Below, in pieces: positions 17,322 through 25,864 of a stretch of 64,000 nt of DNA. The notes beneath the pieces are model-generated. The model saw only the letters and a program-made list of their open reading frames with translations. It ran no database searches and had not been told where the DNA came from. A program made the translations under genes and the position numbers. The DNA is from Dechloromonas denitrificans (lineage in GTDB: Bacteria > Pseudomonadota > Gammaproteobacteria > Burkholderiales > Rhodocyclaceae): contig NZ_CP075185.1 in assembly GCF_020510685.1 (NCBI RefSeq), positions 868,001 to 932,000 on the forward strand. Direction: 5' to 3'. The number at the start of each line of letters is the position of its first letter. Within the stretch, counting starts at the first letter, position 1.

Positions 17322-18272
17322 TCAGCGCGCACTTACCTGATTGCGCCCGGCCCGCTTGGCGGCGTAAAGCCTGATATCCGCGGCCTGGAGAAGTTGCAGC
17401 GGCATGCTGCCGCTATTGGGCTGGGTACTGGCGACGCCGAAACTGCACGATACCAGGCCGCCGACGCCCGAGTCGTGGGGGATGCAGAGTTCCCGGGCCG
17501 AGCGGCGCATGCGTTCGGCAACGGCTTGGGCGCCACCGGTGTCGGTGCCTGGCAATATTGCGGCAAACTCCTCGCCACCGTAGCGCGCGACCATGTCTTC
17601 GACCCGGAACAGCGACTCGTTCAGCGAACTGGCGACCGCCCTGAGGCAGGCATCCCCGGCTTGATGGCCGTAAAGATCGTTGAATTGCTTGAAAAAATCG
17701 ACATCGCCAATAATGATGCTGAGCGGACTTTCGGTCCGGGCGCAGCGTTTCCATTCGGTGACCAGCGTTTCGTCGAAGTGGCGGCGGTTGGGAATGTTGG
17801 TCAGTCCATCGAGTAGCGCAGTTTCCTTCAGTTGCCGATGGGCTGCGTGGATTTCGCGCTGCATGGCGACAATGCGCAGCATGGCGCGCACTTTGGCCAG
17901 TAAAACGACTTCCGAAATCGGCTTGTAGAGAAAATCGTCGCCGCCCGCCAAAATGCCGCGGGCCAGCACTTCTTCATCCATGATGCTGGAGAGAAAGACG
18001 ATGGGGGTCCAGTTGGTCAGTCCATCCGGGGTGATCAGGTGTTCCCAGATGCGCATTTCCCGGGCCAGCGAAATGCAATCGGTGTCCTGCAGGGCGATAT
18101 CGAGCAGGACGAGGCTGGGTGAACATTCGCGGAAGGCTGTCAAAGCCTGTGCGCCATCGCTGACGGCCAGTGGTTCGATTTCCGGGAGTTGGGACAGGCA
18201 CTCGCAAATCAGGGCGCGATTGGCTGCCGAGGCATCGACGACGAGTACCGTGCTCTTGCTTCTATCGAACAT
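17322..18272 (-). CDS. response regulator with GGDEF domain (diguanylate cyclase)
   Basis: A PleD/WspR-like cytoplasmic regulator of 316 residues that should make c-di-GMP when phosphorylated. The receiver domain (about 8-140) has phosphoacceptor Asp58 (LVLLDIA) and Lys in LYKP, but the acidic pair is reduced to VDA, and a short loop (about 85-97) is inserted. The GGDEF domain (about 165-316) has an intact GGEEF active site and an RxxD inhibitory site (RVED) five residues before it. The ATG at 18272 starts right before the first strand; a GTG at 18320 would add 16 residues. No histidine kinase is adjacent, so it is an orphan regulator in this window. Confidence 0.9.
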   Translation of the reverse strand: MFDRSKSTVLVVDASAANRALICECLSQLPEIEPLAVSDGAQALTAFRECSPSLVLLDIALQDTDCISLAREMRIWEHLITPDGLTNWTPIVFLSSIMDEEVLARGILAGGDDFLYKPISEVVLLAKVRAMLRIVAMQREIHAAHRQLKETALLDGLTNIPNRRHFDETLVTEWKRCARTESPLSIIIGDVDFFKQFNDLYGHQAGDACLRAVASSLNESLFRVEDMVARYGGEEFAAILPGTDTGGAQAVAERMRRSARELCIPHDSGVGGLVSCSFGVASTQPNSGSMPLQLLQAADIRLYAAKRAGRNQVSAR

Positions 18273-18375
18273 CACCTGAATCGTTGTCCGGGAGTGCGCT
18301 GCGATGAATGGATTTCCCACTCATCATAGCACCCGTCCGGCTTAGCTTGGTCGATTGGCTGGTGAGGCCAGCGAG

Positions 18376-18564
18376 TCAGTGGAGTCGGAGGCTTTCGGTC
18401 ATCTCTTCAGGTGTGCTGTCGGCTTCAACGAAATAACCGCTCAGCGGGCAGATCCGATCTGGCGGGCATTCATGCTCGCGCGCGCATTCAGCCTGTGTTT
18501 CATCGGTGAGAACCATTTCACGTACCGCTTCGCAACGTGAGATAGGGGAATCAAAGGTTGTCAT
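18376..18564 (-). CDS. small Cys-rich protein of unknown function
   Basis: A 62-residue acidic protein beginning TTFDSPISRCEAV. Four Cys are present, three of them clustered as AECAREHECPP and RICPLSG, a spacing that could hold a metal. A good ribosome site (GGGAGG) sits 5-6 bp before the ATG at 18564, which supports expression. It stands alone between the response regulator and an SDR gene on the opposite strand. No family is recognised. Confidence 0.6.
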   Translation of the reverse strand: MTTFDSPISRCEAVREMVLTDETQAECAREHECPPDRICPLSGYFVEADSTPEEMTESLRLH

Positions 18565-18801
18565 GACAGCCTCCCGTTGGTTTGTGACAAGCAACATCAA
18601 GTAGTTAGTTCACTCTAGTTGTCGCGCGTACCAAAAGCCAAAATATTCGTCATGCGGCACTGGTGTTTGTGGCTCAGATTGCGCGATGAGGCTTTTTTCT
18701 TCTCACGGTCAGCGAGTAAGATGATGTTTTTTGCTCCATACGGTACCGTCTGGAATGGGCGCCGGTTTCGGCTGACTGAGCTTTTCAAGGAGAGAGTAGA
18801 T

Positions 18802-19569
18802 ATGCAATTAAAAGACAAGGTATTTCTGGTTACCGGCGCCGGCTCCGGTCTGGGTGCAGCGACGGCCCGGGCATTGGCCGAGGCGGGGGCGAAGGTTGTT
18901 CTGGCTGACCTGAATCGTGATGCCGGTGAAAAGCTGGCGGCCGAACTCGGGGCCGGCGCCTGTTTCGTCGAAACCGATGTGGCCAGCGAGAGTTCTGCGG
19001 TGAACGCCGTGCAGACGGCCATTGCCAAATTTGGCGGCTTACAGGGGCTGGTCAATTGCGCCGGCGTCGCGCCGGCTGAAAAGGTCGTCGGCAAGGAAGG
19101 TCCGCACCGGCTGGAGAGTTTCGCCAAGGTGATCAATATCAATCTGGTCGGCACTTTCAACATGATTCGCCTGGCTGCCGAGGCAATGCTGAAAGGCGAG
19201 CCGGATGCCGGCGGCGAGCGCGGGGTGATCATCAATACCGCCTCCGTGGCTGCCTACGAGGGCCAGTTGGGGCAGGCCGCCTATGCCGCCTCCAAGGGCG
19301 GTATCGTCGCCTTGACCCTGCCGGTGGCCCGTGAGCTCGCCCGTAGTGGTATCCGCTGCATGACCATCGCGCCAGGCATCATGGAAACCCCGATGCTGCT
19401 CGGCATGCCGCCGGAGGTTCAGGATTCCCTGAACAAGATGGTGCCGTTCCCGACCCGCATGGGCAAGCCGGCCGAATATGCTGCTTTGGTCAAGCACATT
19501 GCCGAGAATTCCTACCTCAATGGCGAGGTGATCCGTCTCGATGGCGCCATCCGCATGGGAGTCAAATAA
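18802..19569 (+). CDS. SDR-family 3-hydroxyacyl-CoA dehydrogenase (type II, HSD17B10-like)
   Basis: A 255-residue NAD-dependent oxidoreductase that would oxidise the 3-hydroxyl of acyl-CoA in fatty-acid or branched-chain breakdown. The cofactor motif TGAGSGLG is near residue 12, NCAG follows, and the catalytic Ser and YxxxK (YAASK) are in place. The segment [15 protein letters not shown] and the C-terminal DGAIRMG are typical of the type II hydroxyacyl-CoA dehydrogenase branch of the SDR family. The ATG at 18802 has AAGGAGAGAG before it; the frame extends upstream but without a ribosome site or SDR homology. It stands alone, closed by a terminator. Substrate is inferred from subfamily resemblance. 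Confidence 0.87.
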   Translation: MQLKDKVFLVTGAGSGLGAATARALAEAGAKVVLADLNRDAGEKLAAELGAGACFVETDVASESSAVNAVQTAIAKFGGLQGLVNCAGVAPAEKVVGKEGPHRLESFAKVININLVGTFNMIRLAAEAMLKGEPDAGGERGVIINTASVAAYEGQLGQAAYAASKGGIVALTLPVARELARSGIRCMTIAPGIMETPMLLGMPPEVQDSLNKMVPFPTRMGKPAEYAALVKHIAENSYLNGEVIRLDGAIRMGVK

Positions 19570-19595
19570 ACTATACTTCGGCTCCGCCATTGACC

Positions 19596-19620
19596 AAAAA
19601 GGCACTTCGGTGCCTTTTTT
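19596..19620 (+). terminator. rho-independent terminator after the SDR gene
   Basis: AAAAAGGCAC and GTGCCTTTTTT flank a TTCG tetraloop, an especially stable hairpin. It ends 5 bp before the ccoI ATG, so the ccoI ribosome-binding region overlaps its 3' arm. Confidence 0.9.
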
Positions 19621-19625
19621 ATTGC

Positions 19626-22064
19626 ATGTCTGAATCCTCCTGTTATCACTGCGGCCAACCGATTCCGGACGATGTCGATCTGTCGGTGAAAATCGGCAAC
19701 GATACCCGCGCCATGTGCTGCTTCGGTTGTCAGGCGGTGGCCCAGTCGATTGTCGATAACGGGCTGCAGGACTACTACCGCAGCCGTGATGCGCTGCCCG
19801 AGTCGCCGCGCGAAGCGATGCCGGCCATCCTCGAACAACTGGCGCTTTACGACCACGTTGATTTTCAGAAAAGCTTTGTCAAAGACCTCGGCGAGAATGA
19901 ACGCGAGGCTTCATTGTTGCTGGAAGGTATCACCTGTTCAGCCTGCATCTGGCTCAATGAGCAGCACGTTGGCAAGCTGCCTGGCGTGACGGCGATCGAT
20001 ATCAACTACGCGACGCGCCGGGCGCGGGTGCGCTGGGATGAGTCCCGGGTCAAGCTCTCCGATATTCTCGGCGCCATTGCCGCTATCGGCTACCGTGCCT
20101 ATCCCTACGACGCCGCCAAGAACGAGGAAATATCCCGCAAGGAGCGGCGCGAAGCCTTGTGGCGCCTTTGGGTTGCCGGATTCGGCATGATGCAGGTGAT
20201 GATGTACGCCTTTCCGGTGTATATCGCCGACGGTGACATGACGGCCGATATTGAAAGCCTGATGCGTTGGGCCAGCCTGCTGTTGACGTTGCCGGTGATT
20301 TTTTATTCCTCCGCACCGTTTTTCCGGAATGCCTGGCGTGACCTCAAGCTGCGCCGGGTCGGCATGGATGTGCCGGTGGCCCTTGGCGTTGGCGCGGCTT
20401 TTGCGGCGAGTTGCTGGGCTACGCTGATGCAGTCGGGCGAGGTCTATTTCGACTCGGTCGCAATGTTTGTTTTCTTCCTGCTCGGTGGGCGCTATCTTGA
20501 GATGACGGCGCGGCAAAAAGCCTTGAGCGTGACCGAGGCGCTGGCCAAGCTGCTCCCGGCCTTTGCGCAAAAAATGCCGGATTTCCCCGGCGACCGGAGC
20601 ACCGAGCAGCGCGTCGTGGCCGATTTGCGCCCCGGTGACTATGTCCTGGTTCGCGCCGGCGACATCGTGCCGGCTGATGGTCGGGTCGTCGAAGGCGTCA
20701 GTTGTGCCAACGAGTCGCTACTCACCGGCGAGAGCCGGCCGGTCGCCAAGTCTCCGGGCGATCTCGTGACGGGTGGCTCGATCAACGCCGAGAGCCCGCT
20801 GGTGATCCAGGTCGAGCAGGTCGGCGAAGGAACGCGTTTGTCGGCAATCATCAATCTGATGGAACGGGCCGCAACCGAAAAGCCGCGTATCGTCGAAATG
20901 GCTGACCGCATCGCCAGCTATTTTGTCGCGGCGCTGCTGGCCGTTGCCGTCGTGGTAGCGGTTGGCTGGTATTTCGTCGATCCTTCGAAAGCGCTGTGGA
21001 TTACCGTTTCGGTATTGGTCGTAACCTGTCCCTGTGCGCTTTCCCTGGCCACGCCGATTGCCCTGACCGTCGCGGCCGGGGCGCTGGCCAAGGATGGCCT
21101 GCTGGTGACGCGTGGGCACGCCATTGAGACGCTTGCCCGGGCGACTCATTTTGTTTTTGACAAGACCGGTACCCTGACTACTGGGCGCATGCATCTGGTT
21201 GATGTCGGGGTGTTTGGTTCGCTTGGCAAGGATCAGTGTCTGGCTATTTCTGCCGCCCTTGAGCAAAGTTCCGAGCATCCGGTGGCCACGGCTTTGCGCT
21301 ACGCGGCTGGCGCTAGTCTTCCCGTGGCGGTGGATGTGGTGAGCGAGCCGGGGTTGGGGATCGAAGCTGTTGTCGAGGGGCGTCGTTGCCGCATCGGCCG
21401 CCCCGCCTATGTGCTGGCCCTGAGCCATGCTGAGTTGCCGGATGCGGCCGCCGCCTGGCTGGAAAGCGGTGATACCGTGGTGGTCCTGGGAGATGCTGGT
21501 GGTTGTCTGGCGACTTTCCGGATTGGTGACGAAGTTCGTCCGGAGTCGGCGGCGTTGGTGCGTGAGTTGAGGGCGGCGGGCAAGCAGGTTGTCTTGTTGA
21601 CCGGTGATGCACCGGCAGTAGCGAAGCGGGTGGCCGCTGCGTTGGGCATCGAGGATGTCCGGGCCGGTGTGACGCCACAGGGCAAGCATGACTGTGTCAA
21701 GGCACTACAGGCGGCAGGTGCGCTGGTGGCGATGGTCGGCGACGGGGTCAACGACGCTCCGGTGCTGGCGCAGGCGCAAGTCTCGGTGGCGATGGGCGGC
21801 GGGGCGCAACTGGCGCGGACTCAGTCCGACTTCGTGCTGCTTTCCGAAAATCTCGATCATTTACGCCACGGCTTGCGGCGGGCCGGAAAGACGTTGCAGG
21901 TGATTCGTCAGAACCTCTGGTGGTCGTTTGCCTACAATTTTGTTGCGCTCCCGCTGGCGATTGCCGGTTACGTTACCCCGTGGCTGGCGGGCATTGGTAT
22001 GTCGGCGAGCTCCTTGCTGGTCGTGCTCAACTCATTGCGCATTCAGCGTGTGGAGAAGGATTGA
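19626..22064 (+). CDS. ccoI: cbb3 oxidase copper-transporting P-type ATPase CcoI
   Basis: An inner-membrane copper-exporting P1B ATPase of 812 residues that supplies copper to the CcoN active site. An N-terminal Cys-rich zone (CYHCGQ, CCFGCQA) comes first, then a heavy-metal domain with GITCSAC. The membrane copper site is TCPCALSLATP, phosphorylation is at Asp in DKTGTLTTG, and HP and GDGVNDAP motifs complete the ATPase. The N-terminal zinc-ribbon-like part is typical of FixI/CcoI rather than CopA. The ATG at 19626 directly follows a terminator hairpin, and no clear ribosome site is present other than the hairpin's T-rich arm, so translation may be weak. The ccoS start overlaps its stop. Confidence 0.95.
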   Translation: MSESSCYHCGQPIPDDVDLSVKIGNDTRAMCCFGCQAVAQSIVDNGLQDYYRSRDALPESPREAMPAILEQLALYDHVDFQKSFVKDLGENEREASLLLEGITCSACIWLNEQHVGKLPGVTAIDINYATRRARVRWDESRVKLSDILGAIAAIGYRAYPYDAAKNEEISRKERREALWRLWVAGFGMMQVMMYAFPVYIADGDMTADIESLMRWASLLLTLPVIFYSSAPFFRNAWRDLKLRRVGMDVPVALGVGAAFAASCWATLMQSGEVYFDSVAMFVFFLLGGRYLEMTARQKALSVTEALAKLLPAFAQKMPDFPGDRSTEQRVVADLRPGDYVLVRAGDIVPADGRVVEGVSCANESLLTGESRPVAKSPGDLVTGGSINAESPLVIQVEQVGEGTRLSAIINLMERAATEKPRIVEMADRIASYFVAALLAVAVVVAVGWYFVDPSKALWITVSVLVVTCPCALSLATPIALTVAAGALAKDGLLVTRGHAIETLARATHFVFDKTGTLTTGRMHLVDVGVFGSLGKDQCLAISAALEQSSEHPVATALRYAAGASLPVAVDVVSEPGLGIEAVVEGRRCRIGRPAYVLALSHAELPDAAAAWLESGDTVVVLGDAGGCLATFRIGDEVRPESAALVRELRAAGKQVVLLTGDAPAVAKRVAAALGIEDVRAGVTPQGKHDCVKALQAAGALVAMVGDGVNDAPVLAQAQVSVAMGGGAQLARTQSDFVLLSENLDHLRHGLRRAGKTLQVIRQNLWWSFAYNFVALPLAIAGYVTPWLAGIGMSASSLLVVLNSLRIQRVEKD

Positions 22065-22264
22065 TGGAAAGCGTCTACCTGTTGATTCCGGTTTCGGTGA
22101 TCCTCGTTTTCGGCATCGCTGTGGCTTTCTGGTGGTCGGTGCGCAGCGGCCAGTTCGACGATCTGGAAGGTCCCGGTTTTCGCGTCCTGATGGATGACGA
22201 TATGCCAAAGCAGCAAACCGAAGTCGAGGAAACTGCCGAGAGCGACAAACTGGATAAAGTTTGA
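22064..22264 (+). CDS. ccoS: cbb3 oxidase maturation protein CcoS
   Basis: A 66-residue single-span membrane protein needed for putting heme and copper into CcoN. It has one N-terminal helix (LLIPVSVILVFGIAVAFWW), then SGQFDDLEGPGFRVLMDDD, which is the family signature, and an acidic tail. The ATG overlaps the ccoI stop by one base (TGATG), a sign of translational coupling. Confidence 0.95.
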   Translation: MESVYLLIPVSVILVFGIAVAFWWSVRSGQFDDLEGPGFRVLMDDDMPKQQTEVEETAESDKLDKV

Positions 22265-22350
22265 CCTGCGTCAACTGTCGCAGGCGATACCGTTGGCACT
22301 ATTCAATCTGTGTGAAGCGCGAGCTTCACGGTATTTCTCTGTTGGGGTTG

Positions 22351-22378
22351 GGGTGCGTTGCGACGCACCCTTTTTTTG
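22351..22378 (+). terminator. rho-independent terminator after ccoS
   Basis: GGGTGCGT pairs with ACGCACCC around a TGCG loop and is followed by seven T. It separates the ccoIS unit from the ccoNOQP promoter. Confidence 0.9.
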
Positions 22379-22444
22379 TCTACGCTCAGCCAAATGGACC
22401 AGAGTTCTAAACCCTTTGGACTAGTGGCCTAGATAATCGGTAGG

Positions 22445-22485
22445 TTGATCTAGGTCAAAACGCCCCCGCTAATCTAGAATAATAT
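22445..22485 (+). promoter_or_regulatory. FNR/ANR-type box and -10 of the ccoNOQP promoter
   Basis: TTGATCTAGGTCAA (22445-22458) matches the FNR consensus TTGAT-N4-ATCAA with one mismatch. A perfect-looking TAATAT (22480-22485) lies so that the box would be centred at about -41, the class II activator position. Low-oxygen induction of ccoN is therefore expected. The leader to the ATG is about 65 bases. Confidence 0.78.
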
Positions 22486-22555
22486 CCGCGTTCATGTGCC
22501 GCCTTGGGTTTAGGGGGGTGGTCATTTAGTCTTTTCATTAACGAGAGGTGGGTTC

Positions 22556-23980
22556 ATGTCTGGAACGAAAACCACATACAACGATAAGGTCGTACGGCAA
22601 TTTGCCGTCATGACTGTCATCTGGGGCATCGTCGGTATGCTTGTCGGTGTCATCATCGCAGCCCAGTTGGTCTGGCCGGAGCTGAATCTTGGCTTCCTGC
22701 ATTTTGGCCGTCTGCGTCCGCTTCACACGAACGCGGTTATTTTTGCGTTTGGTGGCTGCGCGTTGTTTGCAACGTCTTACTGGTGTGTTCAGCGCACCAG
22801 CCACGCCCGCCTTTGGGGTGGTCCGCTGGTTCCTTTTACTTTCTGGGGCTGGCAAATCGTCATTCTGTTGGCTGCTATTACGTTGCCGCTTGGTATCACC
22901 AGCGGTAAGGAATACGCCGAGCTGGAATGGCCGATTGATATCCTGATCACGCTGGTCTGGGTTTCTTACGCACTGGTTTTCTTCGGTACCATCGCCAAGC
23001 GCACGGTTTCCCATATTTATGTGGCCAACTGGTTCTTCGGTGCTTTCATCATTGCGGTTGCGCTGCTTCACTTGGTGAATAGTGCTGCTGTGCCGATTAC
23101 GCTGACCAAGTCATATTCTGCATACTCCGGTGTTCAGGATGCGATGATTCAGTGGTGGTATGGTCACAACGCCGTGGGCTTTTTCCTGACCGCCGGCTTC
23201 CTGGGCATGATGTACTACTTTGTGCCGAAGCAGGCTGGCCGTCCGGTGTATTCCTACCGTCTGTCCGTGGTTCACTTCTGGGCGCTGATCTTCACCTACA
23301 TGTGGGCGGGCCCGCACCATCTGCATTACACCGCGTTGCCTGACTGGACGCAGTCTGTTGGTATGGTCTTCTCCCTGATCCTGTTGGCGCCGTCCTGGGG
23401 TGGCATGATCAACGGCATCATGACCTTGTCCGGTGCCTGGCATAAGCTGCGCGACGATCCCATCCTGAAGTTCCTGATCACCTCGCTGTCCTTCTACGGT
23501 ATGTCCACGTTTGAAGGCCCGATGATGTCCATCAAGACGGTGAATGCCCTGTCGCACTACACGGACTGGACTGTCGGTCACGTGCACTCAGGTGCTCTTG
23601 GCTGGGTCGCCATGGTTTCGATCGGTTCCATCTACTATCTGCTGCCGAAACTGTTCGGCAAGAGCGAGATGTTCAGTACCAAGCTGGTTACGACCCATTT
23701 CTGGATCGCTACCATCGGGACTGTGCTTTACATTGCCTCGATGTGGATTGCCGGTGTGATGCAGGGTCTGATGTGGCGCGCTGTCAATGCCGACGGTACG
23801 CTGGCCTATAGCTTTGTCGAAGGGGTCAAAGGCTCCTATCCGTTCTGGGCGATCCGTTGGCTGGGTGGTGTCCTGTTCCTGGTCGGTATGTTGATCATGG
23901 CTTACAACATGTTCAAGACCATGGCGGGCGGCAAGACTCAAGATATGCCGGTGATCGCTCCGGCTGGCCATCACGCTTGA
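22556..23980 (+). CDS. ccoN: cytochrome c oxidase cbb3-type subunit I CcoN
   Basis: Catalytic subunit of the high-affinity cbb3 terminal oxidase, 474 residues and about 12 membrane helices. Heme and copper ligand His residues appear in [30 protein letters not shown] and [15 protein letters not shown]. It reduces oxygen to water and pumps protons in the inner membrane. The ribosome site is GAGAGGTGG upstream of the ATG. It opens the ccoNOQP operon 16 bp before ccoO and is preceded by an FNR-type promoter. Length and motifs are standard. Confidence 0.98.
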   Translation: MSGTKTTYNDKVVRQFAVMTVIWGIVGMLVGVIIAAQLVWPELNLGFLHFGRLRPLHTNAVIFAFGGCALFATSYWCVQRTSHARLWGGPLVPFTFWGWQIVILLAAITLPLGITSGKEYAELEWPIDILITLVWVSYALVFFGTIAKRTVSHIYVANWFFGAFIIAVALLHLVNSAAVPITLTKSYSAYSGVQDAMIQWWYGHNAVGFFLTAGFLGMMYYFVPKQAGRPVYSYRLSVVHFWALIFTYMWAGPHHLHYTALPDWTQSVGMVFSLILLAPSWGGMINGIMTLSGAWHKLRDDPILKFLITSLSFYGMSTFEGPMMSIKTVNALSHYTDWTVGHVHSGALGWVAMVSIGSIYYLLPKLFGKSEMFSTKLVTTHFWIATIGTVLYIASMWIAGVMQGLMWRAVNADGTLAYSFVEGVKGSYPFWAIRWLGGVLFLVGMLIMAYNMFKTMAGGKTQDMPVIAPAGHHA

Positions 23981-23996
23981 TTAGGGAGAGAAAATA

Positions 23997-24635
23997 ATGT
24001 TCAAGCACGAGCAAATTGAGAAGAGCGTTGGCCTGCTCATCGTTCTGACCCTGCTGGTGGTCAGTGTCGGTGGTCTGCTGGAAATCGTTCCGCTCTTTTT
24101 CCAAAAGTCGACTACGACCCCGGTTGAGGGTACCAAGCCTTACGATGCAGTTCGTCTGGCTGGGCGCGATGTTTATATCCGCGAGGGTTGCTTCCTCTGT
24201 CACTCACAGATGATTCGTCCGTTCCGCGCTGAAACCGAGCGTTATGGCCATTATTCTGTCGCTGGCGAGTACGTCTATGATCACCCGTTCCAATGGGGTT
24301 CCAAGCGTACCGGTCCTGATCTGCATCGCGTTGGTGGTCGCTATTCTGACGAATGGCAACGTGCCCACCTGATGAATCCGCGTGATGTGGTGCCGGAATC
24401 CAACATGCCTGCCTTCGCCTTCCTGGCAAATACCAAGGCGAAGGAGAGTGTTGGCGCCGACATCGAGAAAAAGATGAGCGTCATGCGTGGCTATGCCAAT
24501 GTCCGTGGTATCCCGACTTACTCTGACGAAGAGATCAAGGGTGCCAAGGCGGCAATCGGTGACAAGACCGAGCTGGATGTTCTGATCGCCTACCTGCAGG
24601 GCATGGGTACGGCACTGAGCACGATGAAGCAATAA
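23997..24635 (+). CDS. ccoO: cbb3 oxidase monoheme subunit II CcoO
   Basis: A 212-residue membrane-anchored cytochrome c that passes electrons to CcoN. One N-terminal helix ([21 protein letters not shown]) anchors it; the heme motif is CFLCH followed by SQMIRP, and the distal Met ligand is likely in ESNMPAFAF. It is 16 bp after ccoN with a GGGAGAG ribosome site. Confidence 0.97.
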   Translation: MFKHEQIEKSVGLLIVLTLLVVSVGGLLEIVPLFFQKSTTTPVEGTKPYDAVRLAGRDVYIREGCFLCHSQMIRPFRAETERYGHYSVAGEYVYDHPFQWGSKRTGPDLHRVGGRYSDEWQRAHLMNPRDVVPESNMPAFAFLANTKAKESVGADIEKKMSVMRGYANVRGIPTYSDEEIKGAKAAIGDKTELDVLIAYLQGMGTALSTMKQ

Positions 24636-24638
24636 GCC

Positions 24639-24815
24639 ATGGACATCAACGATCTGCGTTCCATCATTACGGTTGCCGGGTTGCTTTGTTTCCTGGCGAT
24701 TGTGGGGTGGGCTTATGGCAAGGGCAGCAAAAAGGGGTTTGAAGAAGCTGCCAACTTGCCTTTCGCGGAGCACGATGATCAGGATGCGGTGACTCGCGCA
24801 TCTCATCCTCGCTGA
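24639..24815 (+). CDS. ccoQ: cbb3 oxidase small subunit CcoQ
   Basis: A 58-residue single-helix protein (MDINDLRSII start, helix to about residue 25, then YGKGSKKGFEEAANLPF) between ccoO and ccoP. CcoQ stabilises the core complex. The GSKKGFEEAAxLPF segment is the family signature. It starts 3 bp after the ccoO stop. Confidence 0.93.
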   Translation: MDINDLRSIITVAGLLCFLAIVGWAYGKGSKKGFEEAANLPFAEHDDQDAVTRASHPR

Positions 24816-24829
24816 AAAAAGGAAAGCAA

Positions 24830-25729
24830 ATGAGCGATTTCGTTAGCGATTTTTGGAACCTGTACGTGATTGTGATCGTGACGGGCAGTATTCTGGCCTG
24901 CGCGGTACTTCTAATAGTGCAGGGCAAAGCGACTTTCACGCCGGGCAAGACCATGGGTCATGTCTGGGATGAAACTCTCGAGGAATACAACAACCCGATG
25001 CCGAAATGGTGGAGTTGGTTGTTTACCATCACCGTGATTTTCGCGTTTGTGTATTTGGCGCTTTATCCGGGGCTGGGTAACTTCAAGGGTATGCTGGGAT
25101 GGACCTCGGTCGGTCAGCACACAACTGAAGTTGCCAAGATGGATGCTACTGTCAAACCTTTGTTTGACAAGTATCTGGCCATGGATGTCAAGGCTGTGGC
25201 TAGCGACAAGCAGGCCAATGAGATGGGCAAACGTTTGTTCCTGACCTACTGCATGCAGTGTCACGGCGCCGATGCTCGTGGTGCCAAGGGCTTCCCGAAT
25301 CTGTCCGATAACGACTGGTTGTATGGTGGCGAGCCGGAGCAGATCAAGGAAACCTTGAATAATGGTCGGATGGGTGTTATGCCTCCCCACGCTCAACTCG
25401 GTGCGGATACGGTCAAGGATTTGGCTAATTTCGTCCGTTCGCTGTCTGGCCTGCCGAACGATTCCGTGCGTGCTGCCAAGGGTAAGGAAGCTTTTACCTC
25501 GGCCGGTTGTATTGGCTGTCACGGTCCGGAAGGCACCGGTATGCATGCCGTTGGTGCCCCGAATCTGACCGACAAGGTCTGGCTGTACGGCTCGTCTGAG
25601 GCGACCATTACCGAGACGATTAACAACGGGCGTCAGAACAAGATGCCGTCTTGGAAGGAGTTTCTCGGCGAAGCCAAGATTCACCTGCTTACGGCCTACG
25701 TGTATAGCCTGAGTCAAGGCGCCAAGTAA
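24830..25729 (+). CDS. ccoP: cbb3 oxidase diheme subunit III CcoP
   Basis: A 299-residue diheme cytochrome c that takes electrons from soluble cytochromes. Two N-terminal helices (about 10-30 and 60-80) carry the FixP N-terminal domain (TMGHVWDETLEEYNNPMPKWW). Two heme sites follow, CMQCH and CIGCH, each with a downstream Met ligand (GVMPPH and NKMPSW). It lies 14 bp after ccoQ and is closed by a strong terminator. Confidence 0.97.
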   Translation: MSDFVSDFWNLYVIVIVTGSILACAVLLIVQGKATFTPGKTMGHVWDETLEEYNNPMPKWWSWLFTITVIFAFVYLALYPGLGNFKGMLGWTSVGQHTTEVAKMDATVKPLFDKYLAMDVKAVASDKQANEMGKRLFLTYCMQCHGADARGAKGFPNLSDNDWLYGGEPEQIKETLNNGRMGVMPPHAQLGADTVKDLANFVRSLSGLPNDSVRAAKGKEAFTSAGCIGCHGPEGTGMHAVGAPNLTDKVWLYGSSEATITETINNGRQNKMPSWKEFLGEAKIHLLTAYVYSLSQGAK

Positions 25730-25738
25730 TTGGTACAG

Positions 25739-25766
25739 ACGGGGCGGCTTGCCGCCCCGTTTTTTC
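25739..25766 (+). terminator. rho-independent terminator after ccoP
   Basis: ACGGGGCGGC and GCCGCCCCGT form a 10-bp GC stem followed by T6. It ends the ccoNOQP transcript. Confidence 0.93.
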
Positions 25767-25792
25767 GAGCAAGGCTCGAAAAATAATTATCA

Positions 25793-25850
25793 GTATCAAA
25801 ATTGCGCTGATGCAAACGCAAAATATATGACTTCAGCGCAATTCTGATAC
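25793..25850 (+). repeat. long inverted repeat before ccoG
   Basis: Left arm GTATCAAAATTGCGCTGA (25793-25810) and right arm TCAGCGCAATTCTGATAC (25833-25850) are complementary at 17 of 18 positions, separated by 22 bases. The right arm ends 14 bp before the ccoG ATG. A possible core promoter (TTGCGC at 25802 and TATATG at 25824, 16-bp spacing) overlaps the left arm and the spacer. It could be a paired operator or an mRNA leader hairpin; it is not followed by a T-run and so is not a terminator. Confidence 0.75.
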
Positions 25851-25864
25851 GGATACTTCCTTGT

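Noticed and set aside
17150..17330. Integration site at the tRNA-Thr gene
   Set aside because: No integrase and no direct repeat of the tRNA 3' end nearby.
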